Below, one piece after another: positions 44,201 to 53,650 of a stretch of DNA of 64,000 nt. Made by a program: the position numbers and the translations under genes. Source of the DNA: Shewanella carassii (GTDB taxonomy: Bacteria; Pseudomonadota; Gammaproteobacteria; Enterobacterales; Shewanellaceae); assembly GCF_002777975.1 (NCBI RefSeq), contig NZ_NGVS01000022.1, positions 1-64,000 on the forward strand. The letters are read 5' to 3'. Within the stretch, counting starts at the first letter, position 1, and each line of letters begins with the position of its first letter. The notes below the pieces were generated by a model. It was not told the origin of the DNA, searched no databases, and was given only the letters and a program-made list of their open reading frames with translations.

Positions 44201-44390
44201 GATATTTGCCATCCGGGCTCAGGCTCAGATTCATCCAGGTACCTTCAGATACCTGAATTTTGGCTTGTTCAAGAGGAGCATTCAGCGGGGCATTGACATC
44301 CCACTTGGGGGCTTGATCGTCACTGAATGCCGAAGCTGAAAAGAGCAATGAAACAGCTGTGTACAGAGGGGTTAGTTTAGGTCTCAACAT
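41214..44390 (-). CDS. Amidohydrolase with N-terminal TolB-like beta-propeller, secreted
   Basis: 1058 residues. The signal peptide (about 1-22) ends near SAFSDD. Residues about 45-650 carry many TolB/PD40 propeller repeats (SPDGKYLVFD, SPDGKYIAFTSDQDG, SPDGRYIYFS, SPNGKQVVFRK). The C-terminal amidohydrolase TIM barrel (about 665-1045) has GLFDAHAHG metal ligands, HSLPAA and IGAHGQREG. Likely periplasmic or extracellular; substrate unknown (peptide or ureido/imidazolone-like substrates occur in the superfamily). A parS site lies in its coding sequence at 42444-42459, encoding DVPRGT. Long monocistronic gene. Confidence 0.85.
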   Translation of the reverse strand: MLRPKLTPLYTAVSLLFSASAFSDDQAPKWDVNAPLNAPLEQAKIQVSEGTWMNLSLSPDGKYLVFDLLGDIYRIPAQGGEAKPLAQGIAWQMQPVYSPDGKYIAFTSDQDGGDNIWVMNADGSNPRPVTNETFRLLNSPAWSPDSQYLVARKHFTASRSLGAGEVWIYHIAGGEGVKLTERPNDQKDLGEPAYSPDGRYIYFSQDATPGKTFHYSKDSVKGIYKIKRYDTQTGDIEVLIEGTGGAIRPTPSPDGKQLAYIKRDGFQSTLYLLDLASGKEQKLYGNLDRDMQETWAIHGVYPTMAWSPDSAEIYFWAKGKIHKLELASKQAAEIPFNVTTELAVQPAVRFKQDIDQQQLDVKMLRMAQVSPDGTKVIYEALGKIWIKKLPDGKPKRLTRLDEQLEELFPQWSRDGKRVVFTTWNDQQQGSVRTISARGGKTTTLTQEPGKYIEPTFSPNGKQVVFRKIAGGYITPKTWSQDPGLYLVDSNGKELKKLSAQGFQPQFGADNDRVYFIESGETPQLASISLSGFDKRVHYTSKHATEFRVSPDGKQLAFAERFRVWVTPFAKHGETVDIGPKATNLPVTQLSTRAGESISWGANSDQLYWTLGPELYQVSLDNDYREKNAKDKVQVTEIGFRAEMDVPRGTIAFVGGKIITMENDRVIDKGVVLVKDNHIQAVGEAGMAIPDDAMLVDISGKTLMPGLFDAHAHGAQGESEIIPQQNWQLYAGLALGVTSIHDPSNDTTEIFAASEQQKAGKIVGPRIFSTGTILYGANLPGYTSHIDSLDDAKFHLERLKKVGAFSVKSYNQPRRNQRQQVITAARELEMMVVPEGGSLLQHNLTMIADGHTTVEHSLPAAAIYDDIKQFWSQTQVGYTPTLVVAYGGISGENYWYDKTDVWAHPRLSKYVPADLLRARSMRRPTAPDEHYNHFNVARVANEVNQLGIHPNIGAHGQREGLAAHWEMWMFAQGGMSNMEVLKTATLYPAKTFAMDHLLGSIKPGKLADLIVIDGNPLEDIRVTDRVTHTMVNGKLYDAETMNQLNGDKKQRQPFFFEEI
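42444..42459. promoter_or_regulatory. parS: parS site 2 (perfect, inside a coding sequence)
   Basis: TGTTCCACGTGGAACA, identical to site 1, within the amidohydrolase gene at a junction between its propeller and hydrolase domains. ParB sites inside genes are known in other species. Confidence 0.93.
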
Positions 44391-44490
44391 GACAGCGGCC
44401 TTATTTTAGTTATCGGTTACCGACTGTCTGTTATCTCACAAATTTGTTAACAGTAAAACCTCAATACTGTATCAATTGGTTTTCCATGTT

Positions 44491-44961
44491 TTATAAGTCT
44501 AAGTTGCGATTTGGCCAGCTATCGAGTAACTGAGCCGGGTCTTGAGGCCTGATTTTCCCCGGATTGATCACTTTGGCGGTACAGCCACCACGCCAAGCAG
44601 GCGTTAATGCTGCTTCCAACCCTGGGTATGCTCGCTCCATTTTGCCGCAGGGGTCAGTTTCTCCGGTAAGTTCAAGTACCAGTTGCTCACCAATTTTCAG
44701 GTATTTACCCACCAATTCAGGTGCAAACTCCAGACCATCCAGCAGCAAGTTGGCTCTGCGGCTCGTCCAGGGAAGCTCTGTCTGCAATTGAGCACAGGCT
44801 TGTTGCCACTGTTGTTGAGACAACAGCGTCACCTGACGCTTTCCCGGTTTACCGAATACGTCGCCCTCTACACCCTGGGCCAAACTGACTTCGGCATGAG
44901 GCAATAAATCCATCGGGGCGTTTCTTTGCTTTTTATGAGCGATAGCGAGCAGGGTAATCAT
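44491..44961 (-). CDS. MOSC-domain protein
   Basis: 156 residues resembling the C-terminal domain of molybdenum-cofactor sulfurases (MOSC), which handle activated sulfur for the molybdenum cofactor or related chemistry. Visible landmarks are GVEGDVFGKPGKRQVTLLS and RRANLLLDGLEF with a conserved Cys in ETDPCGKMERAYPGLE. Stand-alone MOSC proteins of this length include the YiiM/YuaD-like groups. It lies next to the sulfur-relay tusA gene in the same direction, 23 bases away, so a joint role in sulfur transfer is possible. Confidence 0.8.
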   Translation of the reverse strand: MITLLAIAHKKQRNAPMDLLPHAEVSLAQGVEGDVFGKPGKRQVTLLSQQQWQQACAQLQTELPWTSRRANLLLDGLEFAPELVGKYLKIGEQLVLELTGETDPCGKMERAYPGLEAALTPAWRGGCTAKVINPGKIRPQDPAQLLDSWPNRNLDL

Positions 44962-44984
44962 AGGTTCCTTCCTGATGGAGTTAA

Positions 44985-45230
44985 TTAGAGACCCTTCTTA
45001 ATCAAATATTGATAAGGCAGGTTATCCGTTTGACTGGCCACCAAGGTGTGGTCCATAAACTGGCAAAAGCTGGGAATATCTCTGGTGGTAGCCGGATCAT
45101 CGGCGATGATGAGTAGCGTTTCTCCTTCGGCCATATGACGGACTTTTTTACGAACCATCATGACAGGTTCCGGACACCTCAAACCTAAAGCATCCAGTTG
45201 ATGTTGGGCACTGGCGAAGACCTGACTCAT
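44985..45230 (-). CDS. tusA: Sulfurtransferase TusA
   Basis: 81 residues, the E. coli size. The conserved [13 protein letters not shown] carries the persulfide-accepting Cys of TusA (SirA), which passes sulfur from IscS toward 2-thiouridine in tRNAs and the molybdenum cofactor. Its gene directly precedes the MOSC gene. Upstream (45231-45563) are a parS site and a terminator of the next operon. Confidence 0.93.
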   Translation of the reverse strand: MSQVFASAQHQLDALGLRCPEPVMMVRKKVRHMAEGETLLIIADDPATTRDIPSFCQFMDHTLVASQTDNLPYQYLIKKGL

Positions 45231-45325
45231 ATAACCTCTTACAACGAGAACAACAGAAGTGGCTAATATTACTCCAAGGCAGCGGTCAAACCAAGTTGGC
45301 AGCTATTTTTTGTGCTCTACCGCAT

Positions 45326-45341
45326 TGTTCCACGTGGAACA
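45326..45341. promoter_or_regulatory. parS: parS site 3 (perfect)
   Basis: TGTTCCACGTGGAACA, identical to sites 1 and 2, in the tusA-fadA gap. Apart from this site and the terminator at 45485, the 45231-45563 gap shows nothing I can assign. Confidence 0.93.
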
Positions 45342-45484
45342 TGGTTCTACTCGTTATTCAGTAAGGGGGTTCTAGCTCCACATTTAATCAAAGCGCTTTT
45401 ATTGTCAGCGAGCTGATTTTGTCTTTGTGGACATCAGGTTAATTAAAGGACTATCTCTGTGATGGGGACAAACAACTTTACATA

Positions 45485-45514
45485 AAAAAACCGCTTAAGA
45501 AATAAGCGGTTTTT
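45485..45514 (-). terminator. Rho-independent terminator of fadBA
   Basis: Stem AAACCGCTTA / TAAGCGGTTT around a short loop, with T-runs on both strands, about 50 bases past the fadA stop. Confidence 0.92.
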
Positions 45515-45563
45515 CATTGAGAAGGGCGGCTTCTCTATGCCCCTCTGTGTTGGCGATATTTAC

Positions 45564-46748
<1,185 letters not shown>

Positions 46749-48899
46749 TTAGGCCTGATAGTAAGAACCGTTGTTGGCTGCCAGTTCACGCATGCCATCG
46801 GTCACCTGGTAGAGTCCCCCCAAGTGGGCGTATTTGTCAGCCAGGGCGACAAAGTTGGCAACGCCCATGGTATCCAGATAGCGGAACACACCGCCTCTGA
46901 ATGGTGGGAAGCCAAGACCATACACCAGCCCCATGTCGGCTTCGGCCGGGGTGGCGACAATGCCTTCTTCCAGGCAGCGTACGGTTTCAATAATCATGGG
47001 GATCATGGTGCGGGCGATGATTTCATCGCTGCTGAACTCCTTGAGTTCACCGAATTCGGCCTGCAGTAATTCGTAGCTGACAGGATCCTTGTCTTTCTTC
47101 GGCTTACCACGCTTATCCACAGAATACTGGTAGAAACCTTTACCGTTCTTCTGCCCCAGGCGTTCATGGCCAAACATGATATCTATGGCGTCTTTGCCTG
47201 TTTTGCCCATACGGTCCGGGAAGCCTTCGGCCATGACGGCCTGGGCGTGATGGCCTGTATCCAAACCGACTACATCCAGCAGATAAGCCGGGCCCATAGG
47301 CCAACCAAACTGTTTCTCCATCACCTTGTCGACGGCGATAAAGTCTGCACCATCGGCCAGCAGGCCGTTAAAGCCGGCGAAATAGGGGAAGAGTACCCGG
47401 TTAACAAAGAAGCCGGGGCAGTCGTTGACCACTATCGGCGTCTTGCCCATCTTGCTGGCATAGGCCACTACAGAGGAGATGGTTTCTTCCGAGCTGTGTT
47501 CGCCACGGATCACTTCCACCAGTGGCATCTTGTGCACGGGGTTGAAGAAGTGCATACCGCAGAAGCGGGAAGGATCTTTCAGACTCTTGGCAAGCAGGTT
47601 AATCGAGATGGTTGAGGTGTTGGACGCTATGATGGCATCGGCAGCTAGCTGCTGCTCGACTTCGGCAAGCACAGTCGCCTTGACCTTGGGATGTTCTACT
47701 ACCGCTTCTACTACTATATTGGCGTCTTTGACAGCGCTGTAATCGAGCGATGGGGTGATGTTGTTGAGCACTTTGGCCATCTTGGCCGGGGTGGAGCGAC
47801 CACGCTCTACCTGTGCCGTCAGTAGCTTGGCCGCCTCGTTAAGGCCGAGGTCCAGCGCTTTCTGCGCTATGTCCTTCATCACAATCGGCGTACCCTTGCT
47901 GGCACTTTGGTAGGCGATACCGCCGCCCATAATGCCTGCGCCCAATACCGCGGCTTGTTCTATGTTCTTGGCTTGTTTGGCGGCCTTCTTGGCTTTGCCT
48001 TTGACCAGTTGGTCATTGAGGAAGATGCCGATCAGCGCCTTGGCCACATCTGTTTTGGCCAGTTGAATAAAGGCTTGATGTTCTACCAATAAAGCCTCTT
48101 CACGCCCCAGACCGGCTGCCTTTTCCACGACGTTAACCGCCGCCATTGGCGCCGGATAATGCTTGCCGGCAACAGAGAACACCATACCCTTGGCTGTGGT
48201 GAACGACATCATGGCTTCCAGCTTGGGCAGTGTCAGTGGCGACTGTTTACGTTGACGGCGGCTCTGCCAGTCAAGTTTGCCCGCCAGCGCGTCCTGTAGC
48301 ATCTGTAGTGCTGCGGCCTGGAGTTGCTCTGGGGCCACAACGGCATCTACTGCGCCGACTTTGAGGGCGGCTTCCGGGCGTTGGTCTTTGCCTGTGGTGA
48401 TCCACTCCAGTGCATTATCTGCACCTATCACTCTGGGCAGGCGCACTGTGCCGCCGAATCCTGGGATGATCCCCAGCTTGGTTTCCGGTAGGCCGATTCG
48501 GGCACTGGTGTCGGCAATACGGAAGTCGGTGGCCAAAATGGTTTCGCAACCACCGCCCAGGGCAAAACCATTGATGGCAGAAGCGGTAGGGAAAGGCATG
48601 TCTTCCAGCTTGTTGAATACCGCATTGGCTTGCTGCAACCAGGACAAGAGTACTTCATCTTCCTGAGCGAACAACCCGAGGAACTCAGTAATGTCGGCGC
48701 CGACAATAAAGGCATCTTTGGCCGATGTCAGCAGCAGTGCCTTAACGCTGGATTCTGCTTTGATGGCGTCCAGCGCCTCATCCAGAGAGGTCAGGGTGGC
48801 GCGGTCGAATTTGTTTACCGATCCTTCGGCATTGAAGCAAAGGCGGGCGATATTATTCTCGAGTAACTCAACCTGAATCATCGAATTTTGGTAGATCAT
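46749..48899 (-). CDS. fadB: Multifunctional fatty-acid oxidation complex alpha subunit FadB
   Basis: Enoyl-CoA hydratase, 3-hydroxyacyl-CoA dehydrogenase and isomerase activities. I choose ATG 48899 (716 residues) since AAGGA lies 8 bases upstream; the ATG three codons earlier abuts the same site. The crotonase domain (about 1-190) has [18 protein letters not shown] and [14 protein letters not shown]; the dehydrogenase domain has the Rossmann loop [16 protein letters not shown] and [21 protein letters not shown] TetR/PsrA-type palindrome lies upstream (49000-49015). Confidence 0.96.
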   Translation of the reverse strand: MIYQNSMIQVELLENNIARLCFNAEGSVNKFDRATLTSLDEALDAIKAESSVKALLLTSAKDAFIVGADITEFLGLFAQEDEVLLSWLQQANAVFNKLEDMPFPTASAINGFALGGGCETILATDFRIADTSARIGLPETKLGIIPGFGGTVRLPRVIGADNALEWITTGKDQRPEAALKVGAVDAVVAPEQLQAAALQMLQDALAGKLDWQSRRQRKQSPLTLPKLEAMMSFTTAKGMVFSVAGKHYPAPMAAVNVVEKAAGLGREEALLVEHQAFIQLAKTDVAKALIGIFLNDQLVKGKAKKAAKQAKNIEQAAVLGAGIMGGGIAYQSASKGTPIVMKDIAQKALDLGLNEAAKLLTAQVERGRSTPAKMAKVLNNITPSLDYSAVKDANIVVEAVVEHPKVKATVLAEVEQQLAADAIIASNTSTISINLLAKSLKDPSRFCGMHFFNPVHKMPLVEVIRGEHSSEETISSVVAYASKMGKTPIVVNDCPGFFVNRVLFPYFAGFNGLLADGADFIAVDKVMEKQFGWPMGPAYLLDVVGLDTGHHAQAVMAEGFPDRMGKTGKDAIDIMFGHERLGQKNGKGFYQYSVDKRGKPKKDKDPVSYELLQAEFGELKEFSSDEIIARTMIPMIIETVRCLEEGIVATPAEADMGLVYGLGFPPFRGGVFRYLDTMGVANFVALADKYAHLGGLYQVTDGMRELAANNGSYYQA

Positions 48900-48999
48900 T
48901 GCTTGCATCCTTATTGCTTAGGAGTAGGGCAGCTCAGGCCATCATTTGACCAGTTGTTGCTCAGTGTGCTTCGAAAAAAGGAAAAATACAACACCCAAT

Positions 49000-49015
49000 T
49001 TAAACGATCGTTTAA
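49000..49015. promoter_or_regulatory. Probable PsrA-type (TetR) fatty-acid regulator operator
   Basis: TTAAACGATCGTTTAA, a perfect 16-bp palindrome, sits between divergent fadBA and pepQ, 101 bases before the fadB start. The AAACG-N2-CGTTT core resembles PsrA operators that control fatty-acid degradation in Shewanella and Pseudomonas. The remaining gap (48900-49138) shows no gene. Confidence 0.6.
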
Positions 49016-49138
49016 TTGCTTGCCGGTTAGCTGCAAATTTCAGCTTTGTGATACACTGCACATTGGCTTTTGTTGTAACTGTGAACAGCTTCCAATAGCA
49101 AGGGGAACCTTGATTTCAGATAACAGGAACGGCTTATT

Positions 49139-50458
49139 ATGCAACTGGCTCAGCATTATCAATCACATATAAACACTCTTAATCAAAGGGTTGCCGAGAT
49201 TTGTGCCCGTGAGGGACTGTCTGGATTGGCAATTCATTCGGGTCAACCCCACAGGCAGTTTCTGGACGATATCGATTACCCCTTCAAGGTGAATCCCCAT
49301 TTCAAGGCCTGGGTGCCTTTACTGGAAACGCCTCACTGTTGGCTGCTCGTCAATGGTCGTGACAAGCCTGTACTGATCTTCTACCGTCCCGAAGACTTCT
49401 GGCATAAGGTGACAGATCTGCCGCAAAGCTTCTGGTGTGACAGTTTTGATATCCGTATTTTGACCAAGGCCGATAAGGTGGCTGACCTCCTGCCTGTGGC
49501 CGAAGGTCGCTGGGCCTATATAGGTGAACACTTGGAAGTGGCTTCTGTGCTCGGGTTTAACAACTGTAATCCCGAAGCCGTAATGAGTTACATGCACTTT
49601 TATCGTGCTTGTAAGACAGATTACGAGTTGGAATGTATGCGTCAGGCCAACCGCATTGCGGTCAAGGGCCATCGCGCGGCCAAGAACGCCTTCTACAGTG
49701 GTGCCAGTGAGTTTGAAATCCAGCAGCAATATCTGAGTGCCATAGCACAAGGGGAGAATCAGGTTCCTTATGGCAACATCATAGCCCTCAACCAAAATGC
49801 CGCTATTTTGCATTACACTGCGTTGGAGCATGAAAGCCCACAGCAGAGGTTGTCTTTTCTGATCGATGCTGGTGCTTCTTTCCACGGCTATGCCGCCGAT
49901 ATCAGCCGTACCTATGCTTTTGAAAAAAATCGGTTTCACGATCTTATCCAGGCGATGAATCAACTGCAGCTTCAACTGATTGAGCACTTGCGACCCGGCA
50001 AACGTTATACCGAGCTGCATCTGCTAGCTCATCAACAGCTGGCGACTCTGTTACTTGAAGTCGGTCTGGCCAAAGGCTCACAAGAGACGCTGTTGGAGCA
50101 GGGCATTACCCGGGCGTTCTTCCCTCACGGGCTGGGGCATATGTTGGGATTGCAGGTGCATGATGTCGGTGGTTTCTTCAATGACGAACGCGGCACTCAT
50201 GTGGCCCCTCCGGAAGAGCACCCGTTTCTGCGCTGCACCAGGACTATGGCGCCCGGGCATGTCGTAACCATAGAACCCGGGCTCTACTTCATCGACAGCC
50301 TGTTGGCGCCACTCAAACAAGATGGCCGCAAGGCGTTGGTGGATTGGGATCTGATCGCCAGTTTGCGCCCGTTTGGTGGGATCCGTATCGAAGACAATGT
50401 CATAATTCACGCCCATGGCAACGAAAATATGACTCGAGAGTCTGGTCTCATTGATTGA
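49139..50458 (+). CDS. pepQ: Xaa-Pro dipeptidase PepQ
   Basis: Metallopeptidase (M24B) that cleaves Xaa-Pro dipeptides. 439 residues. The pita-bread domain holds the di-metal ligands in [42 protein letters not shown] and GIRIEDNV. It heads a probable pepQ-yigZ-trkH-hemG operon; the yigZ start overlaps its stop. Confidence 0.95.
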   Translation: MQLAQHYQSHINTLNQRVAEICAREGLSGLAIHSGQPHRQFLDDIDYPFKVNPHFKAWVPLLETPHCWLLVNGRDKPVLIFYRPEDFWHKVTDLPQSFWCDSFDIRILTKADKVADLLPVAEGRWAYIGEHLEVASVLGFNNCNPEAVMSYMHFYRACKTDYELECMRQANRIAVKGHRAAKNAFYSGASEFEIQQQYLSAIAQGENQVPYGNIIALNQNAAILHYTALEHESPQQRLSFLIDAGASFHGYAADISRTYAFEKNRFHDLIQAMNQLQLQLIEHLRPGKRYTELHLLAHQQLATLLLEVGLAKGSQETLLEQGITRAFFPHGLGHMLGLQVHDVGGFFNDERGTHVAPPEEHPFLRCTRTMAPGHVVTIEPGLYFIDSLLAPLKQDGRKALVDWDLIASLRPFGGIRIEDNVIIHAHGNENMTRESGLID

Positions 50459-51065
50459 AAGTTATCCCATTGCGGCCGAGGAGCTGGAATATGAAGAGGA
50501 GATAAAGCACAGCCGCTTTATCTCTCTGGTATTTCCCTGTCATTCGCCGGAAGAGTTTAAACAGCAATTACAACAGATAAAGCAGCGTTATCCCGGTGCA
50601 AGTCATTATTGTCAGGCATTTATTTGTGGTGCACCCATGGGGCAGTCGACCATGGGCTCGAGTGATGATGGCGAGCCGGGTGGTAGTGCCGGGCGTCCCA
50701 TGTTGGCGGTGTTGCAGGGGGCTGGCATAGGTGAGGTTGGCGCCGTTGTGGTGCGTTACTATGGCGGCACCAAGTTGGGTGTGGGTGGGCTGGTTCGTGC
50801 CTACAGTAGTGGGCTCAAGCAGATGTTGCCCCGGCTGGCGACCAAGACCAAAATGCTCAGGGAAAAAGGCAGCTTGGTTTGCCGTTACGACCAACTGCCC
50901 GATGTCGAACATCTGTTGCAGAGGCTCGATGTGTTGATAGAAGAGCGGGAGTTTACTGACCATATCCGCCTGACACTGGCCGTGCCCTTATCTGTTACCG
51001 GAAGTATCAATAAAGAGTTGGCTCCCATGAGCCAAGGCCAGTTAAAGATAGATTTTTCAGTGTGA
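50451..51065 (+). CDS. yigZ: IMPACT/YigZ-family protein
   Basis: 204 residues, the E. coli YigZ length. The N-terminal UPF0029/IMPACT domain has [24 protein letters not shown] and [20 protein letters not shown]; a C-terminal DUF1949-like domain follows. The biochemical role is unclear; the fold resembles ribosomal/translation-associated domains. It starts at TTG 50451 (MIESYPI), which overlaps the pepQ stop by 8 bases and suggests translational coupling. Confidence 0.9.
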   Translation: MIESYPIAAEELEYEEEIKHSRFISLVFPCHSPEEFKQQLQQIKQRYPGASHYCQAFICGAPMGQSTMGSSDDGEPGGSAGRPMLAVLQGAGIGEVGAVVVRYYGGTKLGVGGLVRAYSSGLKQMLPRLATKTKMLREKGSLVCRYDQLPDVEHLLQRLDVLIEEREFTDHIRLTLAVPLSVTGSINKELAPMSQGQLKIDFSV

Positions 51066-51128
51066 ACACTCTGATAACTTGTGCGACAATGTAGGGTTTT
51101 ATTGGCCAATGGACTGATTGAAAGCGGC

Positions 51129-52586
51129 ATGCATTACCGAACGATTACCCGTATTACTGGGTTGCTGATAGGGCTCTTCTCCATCACTATGTTGCCTCCG
51201 GCATTGGTGGCCTTCATCTATGAAGATGGCGGTGGTACGGCGTTTATTAAAGCCTTCTTTATCAGTTTATTTATCGGTTTCTGGCTCTGGTATCCTAATC
51301 GACATAATAAAGCCGAACTCAAGACCCGAGAGGGTTTTTTGATTGTTGTGCTGTTCTGGACCGTACTTGGTGCCATAGGTACCTTGCCCTTTTTGCTATC
51401 GAAACAACCCGACTTGTCGCTGGCCGACAGTATCTTCGAATCCTTTTCGGCACTGACAACCACGGGGGCCACAGTGATTGTCGGCCTGGATAATTTGCCA
51501 AAGGCGATACTCTTTTATCGTCACTTGCTGCAATGGCTCGGTGGCATGGGGATCATTGTGCTGGCGGTAGCTATTCTGCCGGTGTTGGGGATTGGGGGGA
51601 TGCAGCTTTACCGAGCCGAGATCCCCGGGCCCGTAAAAGATTCCAAGATGACCCCCAGGATAGCCGAAACCGCCAAGACGCTGTGGTATATCTATCTAAT
51701 GCTGACCCTGGCCTGTGCCGGGGCCTATTGGCTTGCCGGTATGAGCGCCTTTGATGCCATTTGTCATTCATTTTCTACTATCGCCATCGGTGGTTTCTCA
51801 ACCCATGATGCCAGTATGGGCTACTTTCAAAGCCCAACCATCAATTTGATTTGCGTGGTATTTTTGCTGGTTGCCGCGGTGAACTTTAGCCTGCACTTTG
51901 CGGCGTTTTCCCGCCGGGGGATCAACTTCAAGGTTTACTTTCGTGATGCCGAATTCAAGGCTCTTATTGGTATTCAGTTGTTGCTGACCGCCATCTGTTT
52001 CGCCACTTTGTATCACTCAGGCATTTATGACACACCGGAGCAAACTCTGGATCATGCGCTGTTTCAGGCGGTATCCATTTCCACTACCGCCGGGTTTGGT
52101 ACCGAGAGCTTCCATGTTTGGCCGCTGTTTCTGCCTATTCTGTTGATGTTTTCCAGCTTTATCGGTGGCAGTGGTGGTTCTACTGCGGGCGGGATCAAGG
52201 TTATCCGCGTGGTGCTACTATTGCTGCAGGGTTCGCGCGAGCTTAAGCGTTTAATTCATCCCCGGGCCATGTTCTCCATTCGTATCGGTTCCAAGGCGTT
52301 GCCGGATAGGGTGATAGACGCGGTTTGGGGCTTCTTCTCCGCTTATGCTCTGGTGTTTGTCATCTGTATGTTGATCCTGATGGCCATGGGAATGGATGCG
52401 ATAACGGCCTTCAGTGCCACCGCTGCTTGCCTCAACAACCTGGGGCCTGGCCTTGGCGAAGTTGCCAGCAACTATGCCAGCATAGGCGATGGTGCCAAGT
52501 ATGTGCTTGTGGTTGCCATGTTGTTTGGGCGCTTGGAAATCTTTACCTTATTGGTGTTGTTTACCCCGACTTTCTGGAAGAACTGA
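51129..52586 (+). CDS. trkH: Trk potassium uptake transporter TrkH (TrkH1)
   Basis: K+-translocating subunit. I choose ATG 51129 (MHYRTITRITGLL), which aligns with E. coli/Vibrio TrkH: 485 residues; an upstream GTG adds 16 unsupported residues. The four selectivity-loop glycine segments are visible: TTTGATVIVG, STIAIGGFSTHD, STTAGFGTES and NNLGPGLGE. It is closely similar to Vibrio TrkH. It overlaps hemG by one base (TGATG). No trkA is adjacent; TrkA is encoded at 55.7 kb beside a second TrkH. Confidence 0.94.
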   Translation: MHYRTITRITGLLIGLFSITMLPPALVAFIYEDGGGTAFIKAFFISLFIGFWLWYPNRHNKAELKTREGFLIVVLFWTVLGAIGTLPFLLSKQPDLSLADSIFESFSALTTTGATVIVGLDNLPKAILFYRHLLQWLGGMGIIVLAVAILPVLGIGGMQLYRAEIPGPVKDSKMTPRIAETAKTLWYIYLMLTLACAGAYWLAGMSAFDAICHSFSTIAIGGFSTHDASMGYFQSPTINLICVVFLLVAAVNFSLHFAAFSRRGINFKVYFRDAEFKALIGIQLLLTAICFATLYHSGIYDTPEQTLDHALFQAVSISTTAGFGTESFHVWPLFLPILLMFSSFIGGSGGSTAGGIKVIRVVLLLLQGSRELKRLIHPRAMFSIRIGSKALPDRVIDAVWGFFSAYALVFVICMLILMAMGMDAITAFSATAACLNNLGPGLGEVASNYASIGDGAKYVLVVAMLFGRLEIFTLLVLFTPTFWKN

Positions 52587-53119
52587 TGAGCAAAACCCTG
52601 ATTATTTATTCGACCGTTGATGGCCAGACCAAGGCGATATGCCAGACCATGGCCGATGAATTGAGCAAAGCGGGTGAGACAGTCTCTATGGTATCGCTGG
52701 CTGATGCGGAAACCGAGAAACTACAGGCTTTCGATAAAATCTTGGTGGGTGCCAGCATACGTTATGGTAAGCACAGACCTGAGCTGTATCGTTTCGTCAA
52801 TAACCACCATGCGCTGCTGAGTGCCAAGAAGAACGCCTTCTTTACCGTGAATGTTGTGGCCCGCAAGCCGGAAAAGAATACCCCGGAAACCAACCCTTAT
52901 ATGCAGAAGTTTTTGCAGTTGTCCCTGTGGCAGCCGCAATTGCAAGGCGTGTTTGCCGGCAAGATAGCCTATCCTAACTACGGCTTATTTGACCGTAGTA
53001 TGATTCGGCTGATTATGTGGATAACCAAGGGGCCAACAGATATCAGCGGTACTTATGAATTCACCGATTGGCAGCGGGTGAAGGCCTTTGCCGCCGAGTT
53101 TGCCGAGCTTAAGGCCTAA
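52586..53119 (+). CDS. hemG: FMN-dependent protoporphyrinogen IX dehydrogenase HemG (copy 1)
   Basis: Oxidises protoporphyrinogen IX to protoporphyrin IX, the penultimate step of heme synthesis, passing electrons to quinones. 177 residues from ATG 52586. Flavodoxin fold: FMN loop IYSTVDGQTKAI, and the long-chain insert characteristic of HemG (VNVVARKPEKNTPETNPYMQ), then GGP-like KGPTDIS. It overlaps trkH by one base, so the pair is translationally coupled, as in E. coli (trkH-hemG). Its stop overlaps the convergent ArsR-type gene. Confidence 0.94.
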   Translation: MSKTLIIYSTVDGQTKAICQTMADELSKAGETVSMVSLADAETEKLQAFDKILVGASIRYGKHRPELYRFVNNHHALLSAKKNAFFTVNVVARKPEKNTPETNPYMQKFLQLSLWQPQLQGVFAGKIAYPNYGLFDRSMIRLIMWITKGPTDISGTYEFTDWQRVKAFAAEFAELKA

Positions 53120-53421
53120 GCGCAGTACTTGCGGTGCAGGATAGAGATGACCTCTGTGACCTGCTGGTTCTTGAGCGAGTAGTAAACAACCTGCGAACTC
53201 TTGCGGGTCGCTACCAGATCTTCAGCGCGCAGTACCGCCAGATGTTGTGATAGCGCGGACTGGCTTAGGGGCACGGTTTCGTTCAGTTGAGTGACACTCA
53301 ACTCCTGATCTAATAGTAAACAGAGGATCATCAGGCGGTAGGGGTTGGCGATGGCCTTAAGCCACTTGGCAGCATTTTCCGCATTGGAAAGCATGGCTGC
53401 GATATCGATATCTTTTTGCAT
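53116..53421 (-). CDS. ArsR-family repressor of the BigR/SqrR/YgaV sulfur-sensor type
   Basis: 101 residues, a compact winged helix (about 15-95: LKAIANPYRLMILCLLLDQELSVTQL and SQSALSQHLAVLRAEDLVATRK). Cys34 (in ILCLLL) and Cys100 (in KYCA) match the two-cysteine pattern of BigR/SqrR/YgaV, whose members sense sulfide and persulfides by forming a tetrasulfide or disulfide and then leave DNA. Metal-binding residues of classical ArsR are not evident. Overlaps the hemG1 stop by 4 bases, convergent. Its likely operator (53447-53462) lies upstream, shared with or near the HemG2 promoter region. Confidence 0.8.
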   Translation of the reverse strand: MQKDIDIAAMLSNAENAAKWLKAIANPYRLMILCLLLDQELSVTQLNETVPLSQSALSQHLAVLRAEDLVATRKSSQVVYYSLKNQQVTEVISILHRKYCA

Positions 53422-53446
53422 CAGCTTGAAACCTCTTCGCCTTTTG

Positions 53447-53462
53447 ATTAGTTTATTCTAAT
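53447..53462. promoter_or_regulatory. Inverted repeat upstream of the ArsR-type gene, probable operator
   Basis: ATTAG-N6-CTAAT perfect inverted repeat, 26 bases before the ArsR-type start. AT-rich inverted repeats of this form are typical ArsR-family operators. The remaining 53463-53650 gap, in front of hemG2, shows no gene. Confidence 0.5.
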
Positions 53463-53650
53463 TGAATGGAGAGATGAGCACAATCATTAGTCTTTTATCA
53501 GGATTGCAATTCTATCCTGAAAAATACCGATCTAGGACAATTTGCAACAAGATTCATGAGGCTTGAAGTTGATTTTGTGATCCTTCAGGCTGTTCAATCA
53601 AGGCTATAGGCCACAGAATCCAAACTATAGATATACCATCAGGCAAATTT

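Noticed and set aside
45350..45400. GGGGTTCTAGCTCC considered as a tRNA T-arm
   Set aside because: No matching acceptor, D or anticodon stems around it.
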